Below are positions 1 through 6,605 of a stretch of DNA of 11,099 nucleotides, piece after piece (the stretch's first letter is position 1; every line of letters starts with the position of its first letter). The position numbers and the translations under genes were made by a program. The notes beneath the pieces were generated by a model. That model searched no databases and was not told the origin of the DNA. It was given only the letters and a program-made list of their open reading frames with translations. Source of the stretch: a bacterium (GTDB lineage Bacteria > Patescibacteriota > Gracilibacteria > JAUYGZ01). The stretch covers positions 1-11,099 of the forward strand of contig JAUYKR010000015.1 in the NCBI GenBank assembly GCA_030699855.1, given 5' to 3'.

Positions 1-2
1 GC

Positions 3-917
3 CTCAAGGAAAAAGATCTTGCTGAGAAGCAACTGGGAACCACCAAGCGCGGCATCGGTCCGGCCTACGCCGATAAAGCCAGGCGTTCGGGATTGCGGGT
101 GGGTGATTTGAGGTTTTTTGATTCCTTCGCGGTGCGGCTGAAAAGCTTGGCGATGGAAGTGGAGAAAACTTTTGATATTTCCATCGATGTGGAGGCGGAG
201 TTGAAGCGGTATCAGGACTACGCCAAGCGTCTGGAGCCGATGATCGTCGATTCTGTTCACTACCTCAATGCCGCTTACGCGGAGAACAAGAAGATCTTGG
301 TGGAGGGCGCCAACGCCACCATGCTCGATCTCGATTTCGGCACCTATCCCTACGTCACCTCTTCGAACTGCAGCATTGGCGGAGCCTGTACCGGCCTGGG
401 CTTGTCGCCGGACAAGCTGGGCGAATGCGTCGGCATTGTAAAAGCCTATACCACTCGCGTGGGGTCAGGACCCTTTCCCACCGAGCTGAACAATGACCTG
501 GGACAACTCATCCGCGACCGCGGTCATGAATATGGGACAACGACGGGAAGACCCAGGCGCTGTGGCTGGTTTGACGCGGTGGTAGTGAAGTACGCTCACC
601 TGATCAACGCCTTTACGGCTCTCAACATCACCAAGCTGGACGTGCTGGACACCCTGGACGAACTACAAATTGCCACCTCGTACAAATATCAGGGCACCGT
701 CCTGAATTCGATGCCGGCCAATCTGGAAGTTCTGGAACAAGTTGAGGTGACCTACGAAACGATGCCGGGCTGGAAGCAGGACATTCGCTCCGCGAGATCA
801 TTTGATGACCTGCCGGCGTCCGCGCAACGTTATCTCAAGCGGATAGAGGAGCTGATTCGGTGTCCCGTACGGTGGGTGGGGGTCGGCCCGGGACGGGAAG
901 AAATGGTTGAACAGTAA
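3..917 (+). CDS. purA: Adenylosuccinate synthase, C-terminal part (5' end outside window)
   Basis: This enzyme joins IMP and aspartate using GTP, the first committed step from IMP to AMP in the cytoplasm. The frame is open from base 3 and gives 304 residues. Bacterial PurA is about 430 residues, so roughly the first 125, including the GTP P-loop, lie off the window. Visible family signatures are GTTKRGIGPAYADK at fragment residues 12-25, EGANATMLDLDFGTYPYVTSSN from residue 101, KAYTTRVGSGPFPTEL, GRPRRCGWFD, and WVGVGPGREEM near the end. The EGANA and LDFGTYPYVTSSNCSIGG versions and the PGWKQD...LPASAQ tail resemble eukaryotic synthases more than the E. coli or Bacillus type. The TTG near base 93 is internal, not a start. 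A small helical gene begins 12 bases after the stop, probably in the same operon. Confidence 0.96.
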   Translation, partial: LKEKDLAEKQLGTTKRGIGPAYADKARRSGLRVGDLRFFDSFAVRLKSLAMEVEKTFDISIDVEAELKRYQDYAKRLEPMIVDSVHYLNAAYAENKKILVEGANATMLDLDFGTYPYVTSSNCSIGGACTGLGLSPDKLGECVGIVKAYTTRVGSGPFPTELNNDLGQLIRDRGHEYGTTTGRPRRCGWFDAVVVKYAHLINAFTALNITKLDVLDTLDELQIATSYKYQGTVLNSMPANLEVLEQVEVTYETMPGWKQDIRSARSFDDLPASAQRYLKRIEELIRCPVRWVGVGPGREEMVEQ

Positions 918-929
918 CAGACCTCACTC

Positions 930-1262
930 ATGGCTGATGCGTCTCGAAATGATTTGGAAAGGGAAATCAAACAGATGGCCATGCTCTCGATCGGGCTAAA
1001 AGTTGAGGAAAAGGATCAACTGATTCGAACATTGCCCGGCCTGAGCGATGAGCAGCTCAGCCAGCTCAAATCGGTATTTGAGCAGGAAAATCAGCGAAAG
1101 GAAAAAATTCTCAGCGACTTCTTCAGTAAGAATCCGCAACTGTTTCCCGAATTTGAGCGGCTCACCAGCCAGCAGGTGAACTCCATATACCTGGAAGCGG
1201 AAACAGAAGAGAAGGCCCGGGAAGAACAGCGTATGCAAGCATTGCTGCAGGCTGAATTTTAG
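930..1262 (+). CDS. Small helical, coiled-coil-like protein of unknown function
   Basis: I do not recognise this 110-residue protein. It is rich in Glu, Gln, Lys and Leu and is predicted by eye to be almost entirely helical. Residues 8-55 and 75-107 look like amphipathic or coiled-coil helices, joined by a segment with Pro (KNPQLFPEFERL, about 66-77). There is no signal peptide, membrane segment, cysteine cluster or catalytic motif, so it is probably cytoplasmic. It starts 12 bases after the purA stop and ends 14 bases before the next small helical gene, so the three are probably cotranscribed. No Shine-Dalgarno precedes the ATG. In-frame ATGs 15 and 17 codons later are alternative starts. 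The reading frame is trusted because of its codon pattern and its tight fit between neighbours; the overlapping ORF on the opposite strand looks like a shadow. Confidence 0.75.
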   Translation: MADASRNDLEREIKQMAMLSIGLKVEEKDQLIRTLPGLSDEQLSQLKSVFEQENQRKEKILSDFFSKNPQLFPEFERLTSQQVNSIYLEAETEEKAREEQRMQALLQAEF

Positions 1263-1276
1263 TATCTTTTTTTCTT

Positions 1277-1585
1277 ATGCGACTCTCCGAAACCTTCACA
1301 ACGGCTGACGACGTAAAAAAAGCGGAACACTATGATGTCCGCAAAGAGGCCGAGAGAATGGTCAGGAGATTTGACCGTCAGATTCAGCAATTGCGGGATC
1401 ATATGACCGGAGCTGGCCAAGAACTGTTTCAGGAAGCCCTGATCAAAGCCACCGAACAGTTTAAGGAGCAATTAAAGACCTTTTTGTCCCAGCACGGAGC
1501 GGAAAATTTGTATCAGGAAATGGTTGGATTCGTGAGTGGAAAAGTGGCGGAGGTGGTGAATGCAAAAGCGGAAACAAAAAACTAG
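1277..1585 (+). CDS. Small helical protein of unknown function
   Basis: I do not recognise this 102-residue protein. It is charged and looks helical throughout: a first amphipathic helix at about residues 10-45 (KKAEHYDVRKEAERMVRRFD onward), a second at about 48-70, and a third at about 78-96 (EMVGFVSGKVAEVVNA). No signal peptide, membrane span or cysteine is present. It follows the previous small helical gene by 14 bases of T-rich sequence with no Shine-Dalgarno, and a 60-base gap with a candidate promoter separates it from the HIT gene. The two small proteins may act together, since they share size, composition and position. That is inference only. Confidence 0.7.
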   Translation: MRLSETFTTADDVKKAEHYDVRKEAERMVRRFDRQIQQLRDHMTGAGQELFQEALIKATEQFKEQLKTFLSQHGAENLYQEMVGFVSGKVAEVVNAKAETKN

Positions 1586-1605
1586 CGTGAGGCATGAATC
1601 GTTTA

Positions 1606-1638
1606 ATAACCCTTTTATCCGTGCTAGGATGAGGATGT
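1606..1638 (+). promoter_or_regulatory. Candidate extended -10 promoter for the HIT-dnaE pair
   Basis: TAGGAT at 1625-1630 is preceded by TGC, giving an extended -10 (TGnTAGGAT). A weak -35-like TTTAAT lies 17 bases upstream. The predicted start is near 1637, giving a leader of about 9 bases before the ATG at 1646. A GAGG at 1631-1634 lies 11 bases from the ATG and could instead act as a ribosome site if transcription starts earlier. This is the only gap of more than 20 bases between the purA block and dnaE. Confidence 0.35.
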
Positions 1639-1645
1639 TTTAAAC

Positions 1646-1969
1646 ATGAAAAACATGACCGACTGTCTCTTTTGCAAAATCATCGCTAAAGAAATCCCAT
1701 CGTCCATGGTCTATGAGGGATCGCAAGCGGTGGGCTTTAAGGACATTAATCCCAAAGCCAAACACCATATTTTAGTGGTACCGCGAAAGCATATTGATTC
1801 GGTGATGGCCATGGAGGAAGGAGACCAGGAACTGGTGGGACACCTGATTTGGGACGCTAAAAAAATCGCGGAAGATTTGCAGCTGGAAGGCTACCAGCTG
1901 CGCTTTCATGTTGGAGCCAAAGGGGGACAGGAAATCTTTCACCTCCACCTCCATCTGCTAGCAGATTAA
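1646..1969 (+). CDS. HIT-family nucleotide hydrolase (HINT-like)
   Basis: This is a histidine-triad protein of the HINT branch. These are small cytoplasmic dimers that hydrolyse nucleoside phosphoramidates and related adenylated compounds. The 107 residues contain the CLFCKI start with C7 and C10 (zinc-type cysteines in this branch), the core GFKDINPKAKHHILVVPRKH, and the signature H99-L-H101-L-H103-L-L just before the end. The nucleotide-binding GGQEIFHLHLHLL pattern is complete. Family members usually continue about 10 more residues (GGR...WPPG-like tail), but this one stops four residues after the last triad histidine (LLAD). No other frame supplies the missing tail, so it appears naturally short. 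M4 at 1655 is an alternative start. The gene ends 9 bases before dnaE and is probably cotranscribed with it. Confidence 0.93.
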   Translation: MKNMTDCLFCKIIAKEIPSSMVYEGSQAVGFKDINPKAKHHILVVPRKHIDSVMAMEEGDQELVGHLIWDAKKIAEDLQLEGYQLRFHVGAKGGQEIFHLHLHLLAD

Positions 1970-1978
1970 GAAAGACTG

Positions 1979-4900
1979 ATGAGCGATTTTTGCCACCTCC
2001 ACCTCCACACCCACTACTCGATCCTGGAAGGTCTGGGTTCTCCGGAACGCTACGTGGATCGGGCTAAGGAGCTCAATCAAACCAATCTGGCCATTACCGA
2101 TCATGGTAATTTGTATGGCTGTATCGAGTTTTACAAGGCTGCAAAGTCGGCGGACATCCACCCGGTGATCGGGGTGGAATTTTGGCAGGCGATTGACAAG
2201 CGAACGGACCGCAGACCAAAAATAGATAACCGGGCTTACAATTTGATTCTGCTGGCTCAGAATAAAGTCGGGTACCACAATTTGATTCAACTCGTGACCA
2301 GATCGAACCTGGAAGGATTTTACTTTCGCCCCCGAATCGACTGGGAACTGCTGGAAGAGTACAAGGAGGGCTTGATTTGCCTGACTTCCGACCGGTTCGG
2401 GATCGTGGCCCATCAGTTGCTAGCGGGAAAATCGGAGGAAGCCAAGGCTTCCCTGAAGCGTTTTCAGGATCTGTACGGGCAGGAAAACGTTTATGTGGAA
2501 TTGTTCGACCACCCCAAGGTGGAAGATCAGGTCACGGCCAACGAGCTGATGTTGAAGCTGGCCAAGGCCTGCAAAGCTCAACTGGTCGCGACAAATGACG
2601 TTCACTACCCCGCCCCGGAAGACGCGGCGGCTCAAGACGTACTGCTCTGCATTAAAGATAATCGCAACATCAACGAGACAAACCGCTGGCGATATGAGGA
2701 CGACTATTCGCTCAAGAGCGAAGAACAGATGAAGCAGGCCTTCAATGACCACCCGGAGGCGATTTCAAACACTTTGGAGATTGCCAAACGATGCAAACTG
2801 GAGTTTGAGTTTGGAAAAAATCTGATTCCGCACTTCCCTACCCCGGGGAAGAAAACAGCGGCGGAATATCTGCGCGAACTGGTGGCAAGAGGCGTAAAGG
2901 AACGTTATGGCATCAAGGCCGAGCTAAAGGATATTATTGGCAACCAGATAGAAAAAACGGCTCCGGAAGAGCGGAGCATTTTGGAGCGCATGAATTACGA
3001 GCTAAAAATGATCGGGGAAATGGGATTTGATGAATACTTCCTGATCGTCTCCGACTTCATTCATTATGCCAAGGAGCAGGACATCTTTGTGGGTCCTGGC
3101 CGAGGCTCGGCGGCCGGATCAATCGTTTCTTATTGCCTGAAAATTACCGATCTGGATCCGCTCAAGTATGACTTGCTGTTTGAACGTTTTTTGAATCCGG
3201 CGCGCGTCAGCATGCCGGATATTGACATCGATTTTCAGGATAATCGCCGTGGAGAGATTATTGAATATGTGGCCCAAAAATATGGCAAGGATCGAGTAGC
3301 TCAGATCGTTACCTTTGGCACCCTGGCGGCTAAGGCGGCCGTGAAAGACGTGGGAAGGGTCTTCGGAATCTCCTTTCAGGAAATGAACCAGTTAACCAAA
3401 CTGATCCCCAGCCGCCCGGGTACCAAGCTGGGCGAGGCTTTGGAATCAGAACCGGAACTCAAGCAGGAATATCAGTCCAACGAAACCTTTCACAAGATCG
3501 TGGACACGGCTTTGAAATTGGAGGGAACGGTACGACAGGTGGGTGTTCACGCGGCGGCAGTGATCATTTCCAAAGAAGCCCTGACCACCTACTGTCCATT
3601 GCAAAAAGCTCCGGGCGGAGAGGAAACCATTATCAGCCAGTATTCGATGAAGCCGCTGGAAATGTTAGGCCTGTTGAAAATGGACTTCCTGGGACTAAGA
3701 AATCTGACGATCCTACAGAGAGCCCTGGAAATTCTTCGCAAGCGCCGCAAAACCATCATTGATCTTCAAGCGCTTCCCATGGACGATGCGCAAACCTACC
3801 AGCTGCTGTCGGAGGGAAAAACTACCGGCGTGTTCCAGCTGGAAAGCGCCGGCATGAAGCGGTATCTGAAAGATCTGAAGCCTTCTGGTTTTGAAGACAT
3901 TATCGCCATGTGCGCCCTGTATCGTCCGGGCCCAATGCAGTTTATTCCCGATTATATCGACGGAAAAAACGGAAAGCGATCGGTAAAATTCGTCCACGAG
4001 GATCTGAAGCCGATTTTGGAAAAGACCTACGGGATCGCGGTGTATCAGGAACAGATTTTACAGATCGCCCAGAAGTTCGCCGGGTTTTCCTTGGGGGAAG
4101 CCGACTTGCTCCGTCGTGCGATCGGCAAAAAGATCGCCGATGAACTGATGGCACAGCGGGAAAAATTCATCGCCGGCGGCGTCAAGCAGGGCTACGATCA
4201 GAAGCTGGCCACAGATATCTTCGATAAGGTCATTGAGCCTTTCGCCAACTACGGCTTTAACAAGTCACATGCCGCCTGCTACGCCTTGATAGCCTATCAA
4301 ACCGCCTATTTGAAGGCTCACTTTCCGGCCGAGTTCATGGCCGCCCTCTTGTCCGCCGACCAGGAAAACACGGATCGGGTCGTGATCGACATTGGCGAGT
4401 GTGAGCTGATGAATATTACGGTTCTGCCACCGGATATCAACGAATCGCTGAAAAGTTTCACGGTCATCGACGAAAAAACCATCCGCTACGGCCTGACGGC
4501 GATCAAAAATCTGGGCCAGGACACCATCGATCACATCATCGCCACCCGCAAGGAGGGCGGACTATTCCAGGATTTGGCGGACTTGATTCAGCGGCTGCCC
4601 CAGAAGTGCGTCAACAAAAAATCCTTTGAGGCTCTGACCATGAGTGGAGCGCTGGACGCCTTCGGCGAGCGCAACGCCCTGATGAATTCGATGGATCTGA
4701 TCACCGACTTCGCCAAGCATCACGGGAAGATCAAGGACAATAACCAGACCGATCTGTTTGGCATGCTGCGCGAGCGCGGCGAGGAACATCCGCTGGAACT
4801 GCCGAAGGTAAAAGAAGCCACGCGCTTTCAAAACCTGCAGTGGGAAAAGGAATCCTTGGGTCTGTATGTCTCCGACCATCCCCTGAAGGGTCTGAGGGAG

Positions 4901-5530
4901 TACATGAAGCGCAAGGTTACCCTGATCGGAAACTTGAACGCCGCTCTGTCGGATCGTGAGCTCGTCGTTGGCGGCTTGGTGAATAATATGCGCAAGATCA
5001 ACACCAAGCGCGGCGACATGATGGCGGTATTTGAGCTGGAAGATTTAACCGGGAAAATACCGGTGGTGATCTTTCCGAAGACCTATGAGAAAACGAATAT
5101 CGAGGAGCTGGAAAACAGCGAGGGATACTTCGTGATGGCCCACGGCCGCATTGATTATCGAGCCGGCGAGCTGCAGTTCATCGCCAGATCCGTCAGTCGT
5201 TCGAGCATCAAGTCGATGCGAGAGAATGCGATTGAGTCAGGAGCCTTTAACGAGCAAGAGCAGCGGTTTATACCACTCGTGGTAGATTCGGAAGAGCCCC
5301 TGGAAGTGGATCCGAATCTCGCCTCCGGCAGTGGCCTGCTCTTCCGCTTGAGAAATTCCCTTGGCAGCGACGAACTGAAGAAAGTGAAAGAAGTGCTGGA
5401 AAAATATCCGGGTGGAAAACCCGTGGTGTTGAATATTTTGGTAGAAGGGAAGCGGCAGAACGTCGAAACCGGACTTACGGTAGAGGATATTTTGTCGCTC
5501 AAGCAAGATATGGCGCCGTTTATTGAGTAG
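1979..5530 (+). CDS. dnaE: DNA polymerase III alpha subunit (replicative polymerase, DnaE type)
   Basis: This is the catalytic subunit of the replicative C-family polymerase. At 1183 residues it has typical full length. The N-terminal PHP domain (about 4-215) keeps metal-site residues such as H8, H10, D41-H42, E67, D207 and H209. The position that is usually a GC dipeptide reads SD (137-138), so PHP exonuclease activity cannot be assumed. The catalytic core shows GPGRGS (372-377), PDIDIDF with D414 and D416, and the third aspartate D569 in LLKMDFLGLRNL. The conserved NYGFNKSHAACYALIAYQTA is near 755. A helix-hairpin-helix region lies at about 838-905, an internal clamp-binding motif QTDLF at 923-927, and an OB fold at about 990-1065. 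The ATG at 1979 is chosen because the HLHLHTHYS motif begins at residue 6. A weak AAGAAAG precedes it. No proofreading exonuclease domain is inserted, so it is not PolC. Confidence 0.98.
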   Translation: MSDFCHLHLHTHYSILEGLGSPERYVDRAKELNQTNLAITDHGNLYGCIEFYKAAKSADIHPVIGVEFWQAIDKRTDRRPKIDNRAYNLILLAQNKVGYHNLIQLVTRSNLEGFYFRPRIDWELLEEYKEGLICLTSDRFGIVAHQLLAGKSEEAKASLKRFQDLYGQENVYVELFDHPKVEDQVTANELMLKLAKACKAQLVATNDVHYPAPEDAAAQDVLLCIKDNRNINETNRWRYEDDYSLKSEEQMKQAFNDHPEAISNTLEIAKRCKLEFEFGKNLIPHFPTPGKKTAAEYLRELVARGVKERYGIKAELKDIIGNQIEKTAPEERSILERMNYELKMIGEMGFDEYFLIVSDFIHYAKEQDIFVGPGRGSAAGSIVSYCLKITDLDPLKYDLLFERFLNPARVSMPDIDIDFQDNRRGEIIEYVAQKYGKDRVAQIVTFGTLAAKAAVKDVGRVFGISFQEMNQLTKLIPSRPGTKLGEALESEPELKQEYQSNETFHKIVDTALKLEGTVRQVGVHAAAVIISKEALTTYCPLQKAPGGEETIISQYSMKPLEMLGLLKMDFLGLRNLTILQRALEILRKRRKTIIDLQALPMDDAQTYQLLSEGKTTGVFQLESAGMKRYLKDLKPSGFEDIIAMCALYRPGPMQFIPDYIDGKNGKRSVKFVHEDLKPILEKTYGIAVYQEQILQIAQKFAGFSLGEADLLRRAIGKKIADELMAQREKFIAGGVKQGYDQKLATDIFDKVIEPFANYGFNKSHAACYALIAYQTAYLKAHFPAEFMAALLSADQENTDRVVIDIGECELMNITVLPPDINESLKSFTVIDEKTIRYGLTAIKNLGQDTIDHIIATRKEGGLFQDLADLIQRLPQKCVNKKSFEALTMSGALDAFGERNALMNSMDLITDFAKHHGKIKDNNQTDLFGMLRERGEEHPLELPKVKEATRFQNLQWEKESLGLYVSDHPLKGLREYMKRKVTLIGNLNAALSDRELVVGGLVNNMRKINTKRGDMMAVFELEDLTGKIPVVIFPKTYEKTNIEELENSEGYFVMAHGRIDYRAGELQFIARSVSRSSIKSMRENAIESGAFNEQEQRFIPLVVDSEEPLEVDPNLASGSGLLFRLRNSLGSDELKKVKEVLEKYPGGKPVVLNILVEGKRQNVETGLTVEDILSLKQDMAPFIE

Positions 5531-5535
5531 TGGAT

Positions 5536-5564
5536 TTGCATCGGATCGATTTTCCTTCTACAGT
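5536..5564 (+). promoter_or_regulatory. Candidate promoter for GAPDH gene
   Basis: In the 63-base gap after dnaE, TTGCAT (5536-5541) and TACAGT (5559-5564) are 17 bases apart, each matching the sigma-70-type consensus at four of six positions. Transcription would start near 5571, leaving about 23 leader bases with no Shine-Dalgarno. No terminator hairpin for dnaE is visible in this gap, so read-through is also possible. Confidence 0.35.
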
Positions 5565-5593
5565 GTTCCTGAAAAATATAACTGCGCTGAAAT

Positions 5594-6604
5594 ATGGCAA
5601 AAACCCGCATCGCTATCAATGGTTTTGGACGAATCGGAAGGGTTTTTTTCCGACAGGCCTTTGGCCATCCGGATCTGGAAATAGTGGCCATTAATGATCC
5701 CCATGATCACGAGAGCAGTTGCCACTTGCTGAAGTATGATTCGACCTATGGGATTTATCCCCATGAAATCAGTTGCGATGCCGAACATATGATCGTGGAC
5801 GGAGTGAAAATAAAAGCTCTTCACGAACGGGATCCAAAAAATTTGCCGTGGAAAGAACTCAGCATCGACATCGCCATAGAAGCGACCGGTATTTTTACCA
5901 GTCGGGAACAAGTGGAATGGCATCGGCAGGCAGGAGCCAAGAAGGTACTTCTGACCGCGCCGCCAAAGGATGATTTGGATGTGATGCTGTTGATGGGAGT
6001 GAATGAGCAGATGTTTGATCCCAAAAGGCACCACCTGATTTCCAATGCCAGTTGTACCACCAACTCGCTCGCTCCGGTAGCCAAGGTGCTTCACGAAGCT
6101 TTCGGAATCAAGCGCGGATTTATGACCACGGTACACTCGTTTACCAACGATCAGTCGACACTGGATGCTCACCACCGAGATCCGAGGAGAGCGAGAACCG
6201 CCACGGCTTCGATTATACCCACCACCACCGGCGCGGCGGAGGCCGTGGCCAAGGTGATCCCGGAACTGCAGGGGAAGCTAACAGGACTGGCTCTGCGGGT
6301 CCCCACCCAGACGGTGTCCGTGACGGATTTCGTAGCCGAGCTGGACAAAGAAGTGACGGTGGAGGACGTAAACACAACCTTGAAAAAAGCCGCTGAAGGC
6401 AAGCTAAAGGGTATTCTGGCCGTCAGCGAGGAACCGCTGGTTTCGGTGGACTACAAGGGCAACGATCACTCTTCCATCGTGGACGCACTGTCCACCATGG
6501 TCTTAGGCGGAAACCTGGTCAAAATCCTCACCTGGTACGACAACGAATGGGGCTACTCGCACCGGCTGGTGGATTTGTGCGCGTACATGGGGAATAAGAT
6601 GTAG
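5594..6604 (+). CDS. gap: Glyceraldehyde-3-phosphate dehydrogenase, type I
   Basis: This cytoplasmic glycolytic enzyme oxidises glyceraldehyde 3-phosphate with NAD and phosphate to 1,3-bisphosphoglycerate. The 336 residues match the normal length. The N-terminal Rossmann fold shows INGFGRIGR (8-16) and VAIND with D35, which in this family favours NAD over NADP. The catalytic motif SNASCTTNSLAP carries C154, with partner H181 in TTVHSFTNDQ. The S-loop (DAHHRDPRRAR), PTTTGAA (210-215), LRVPTQTVSVTDF and the C-terminal WYDNEWGYSHR are all intact. The ATG at 5594 fits the family start exactly. The gene ends one base before the stop codon of the convergent metallopeptidase gene, so its transcript must terminate inside that gene. 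Confidence 0.97.
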   Translation: MAKTRIAINGFGRIGRVFFRQAFGHPDLEIVAINDPHDHESSCHLLKYDSTYGIYPHEISCDAEHMIVDGVKIKALHERDPKNLPWKELSIDIAIEATGIFTSREQVEWHRQAGAKKVLLTAPPKDDLDVMLLMGVNEQMFDPKRHHLISNASCTTNSLAPVAKVLHEAFGIKRGFMTTVHSFTNDQSTLDAHHRDPRRARTATASIIPTTTGAAEAVAKVIPELQGKLTGLALRVPTQTVSVTDFVAELDKEVTVEDVNTTLKKAAEGKLKGILAVSEEPLVSVDYKGNDHSSIVDALSTMVLGGNLVKILTWYDNEWGYSHRLVDLCAYMGNKM

Positions 6605-6605
6605 A

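Noticed and set aside
5155..5691. Long minus-strand frame over the dnaE end and gap
   Set aside because: It is antisense to dnaE's conserved C-terminus and to the GAPDH start, and it encodes a low-complexity Ser/Arg-rich peptide.
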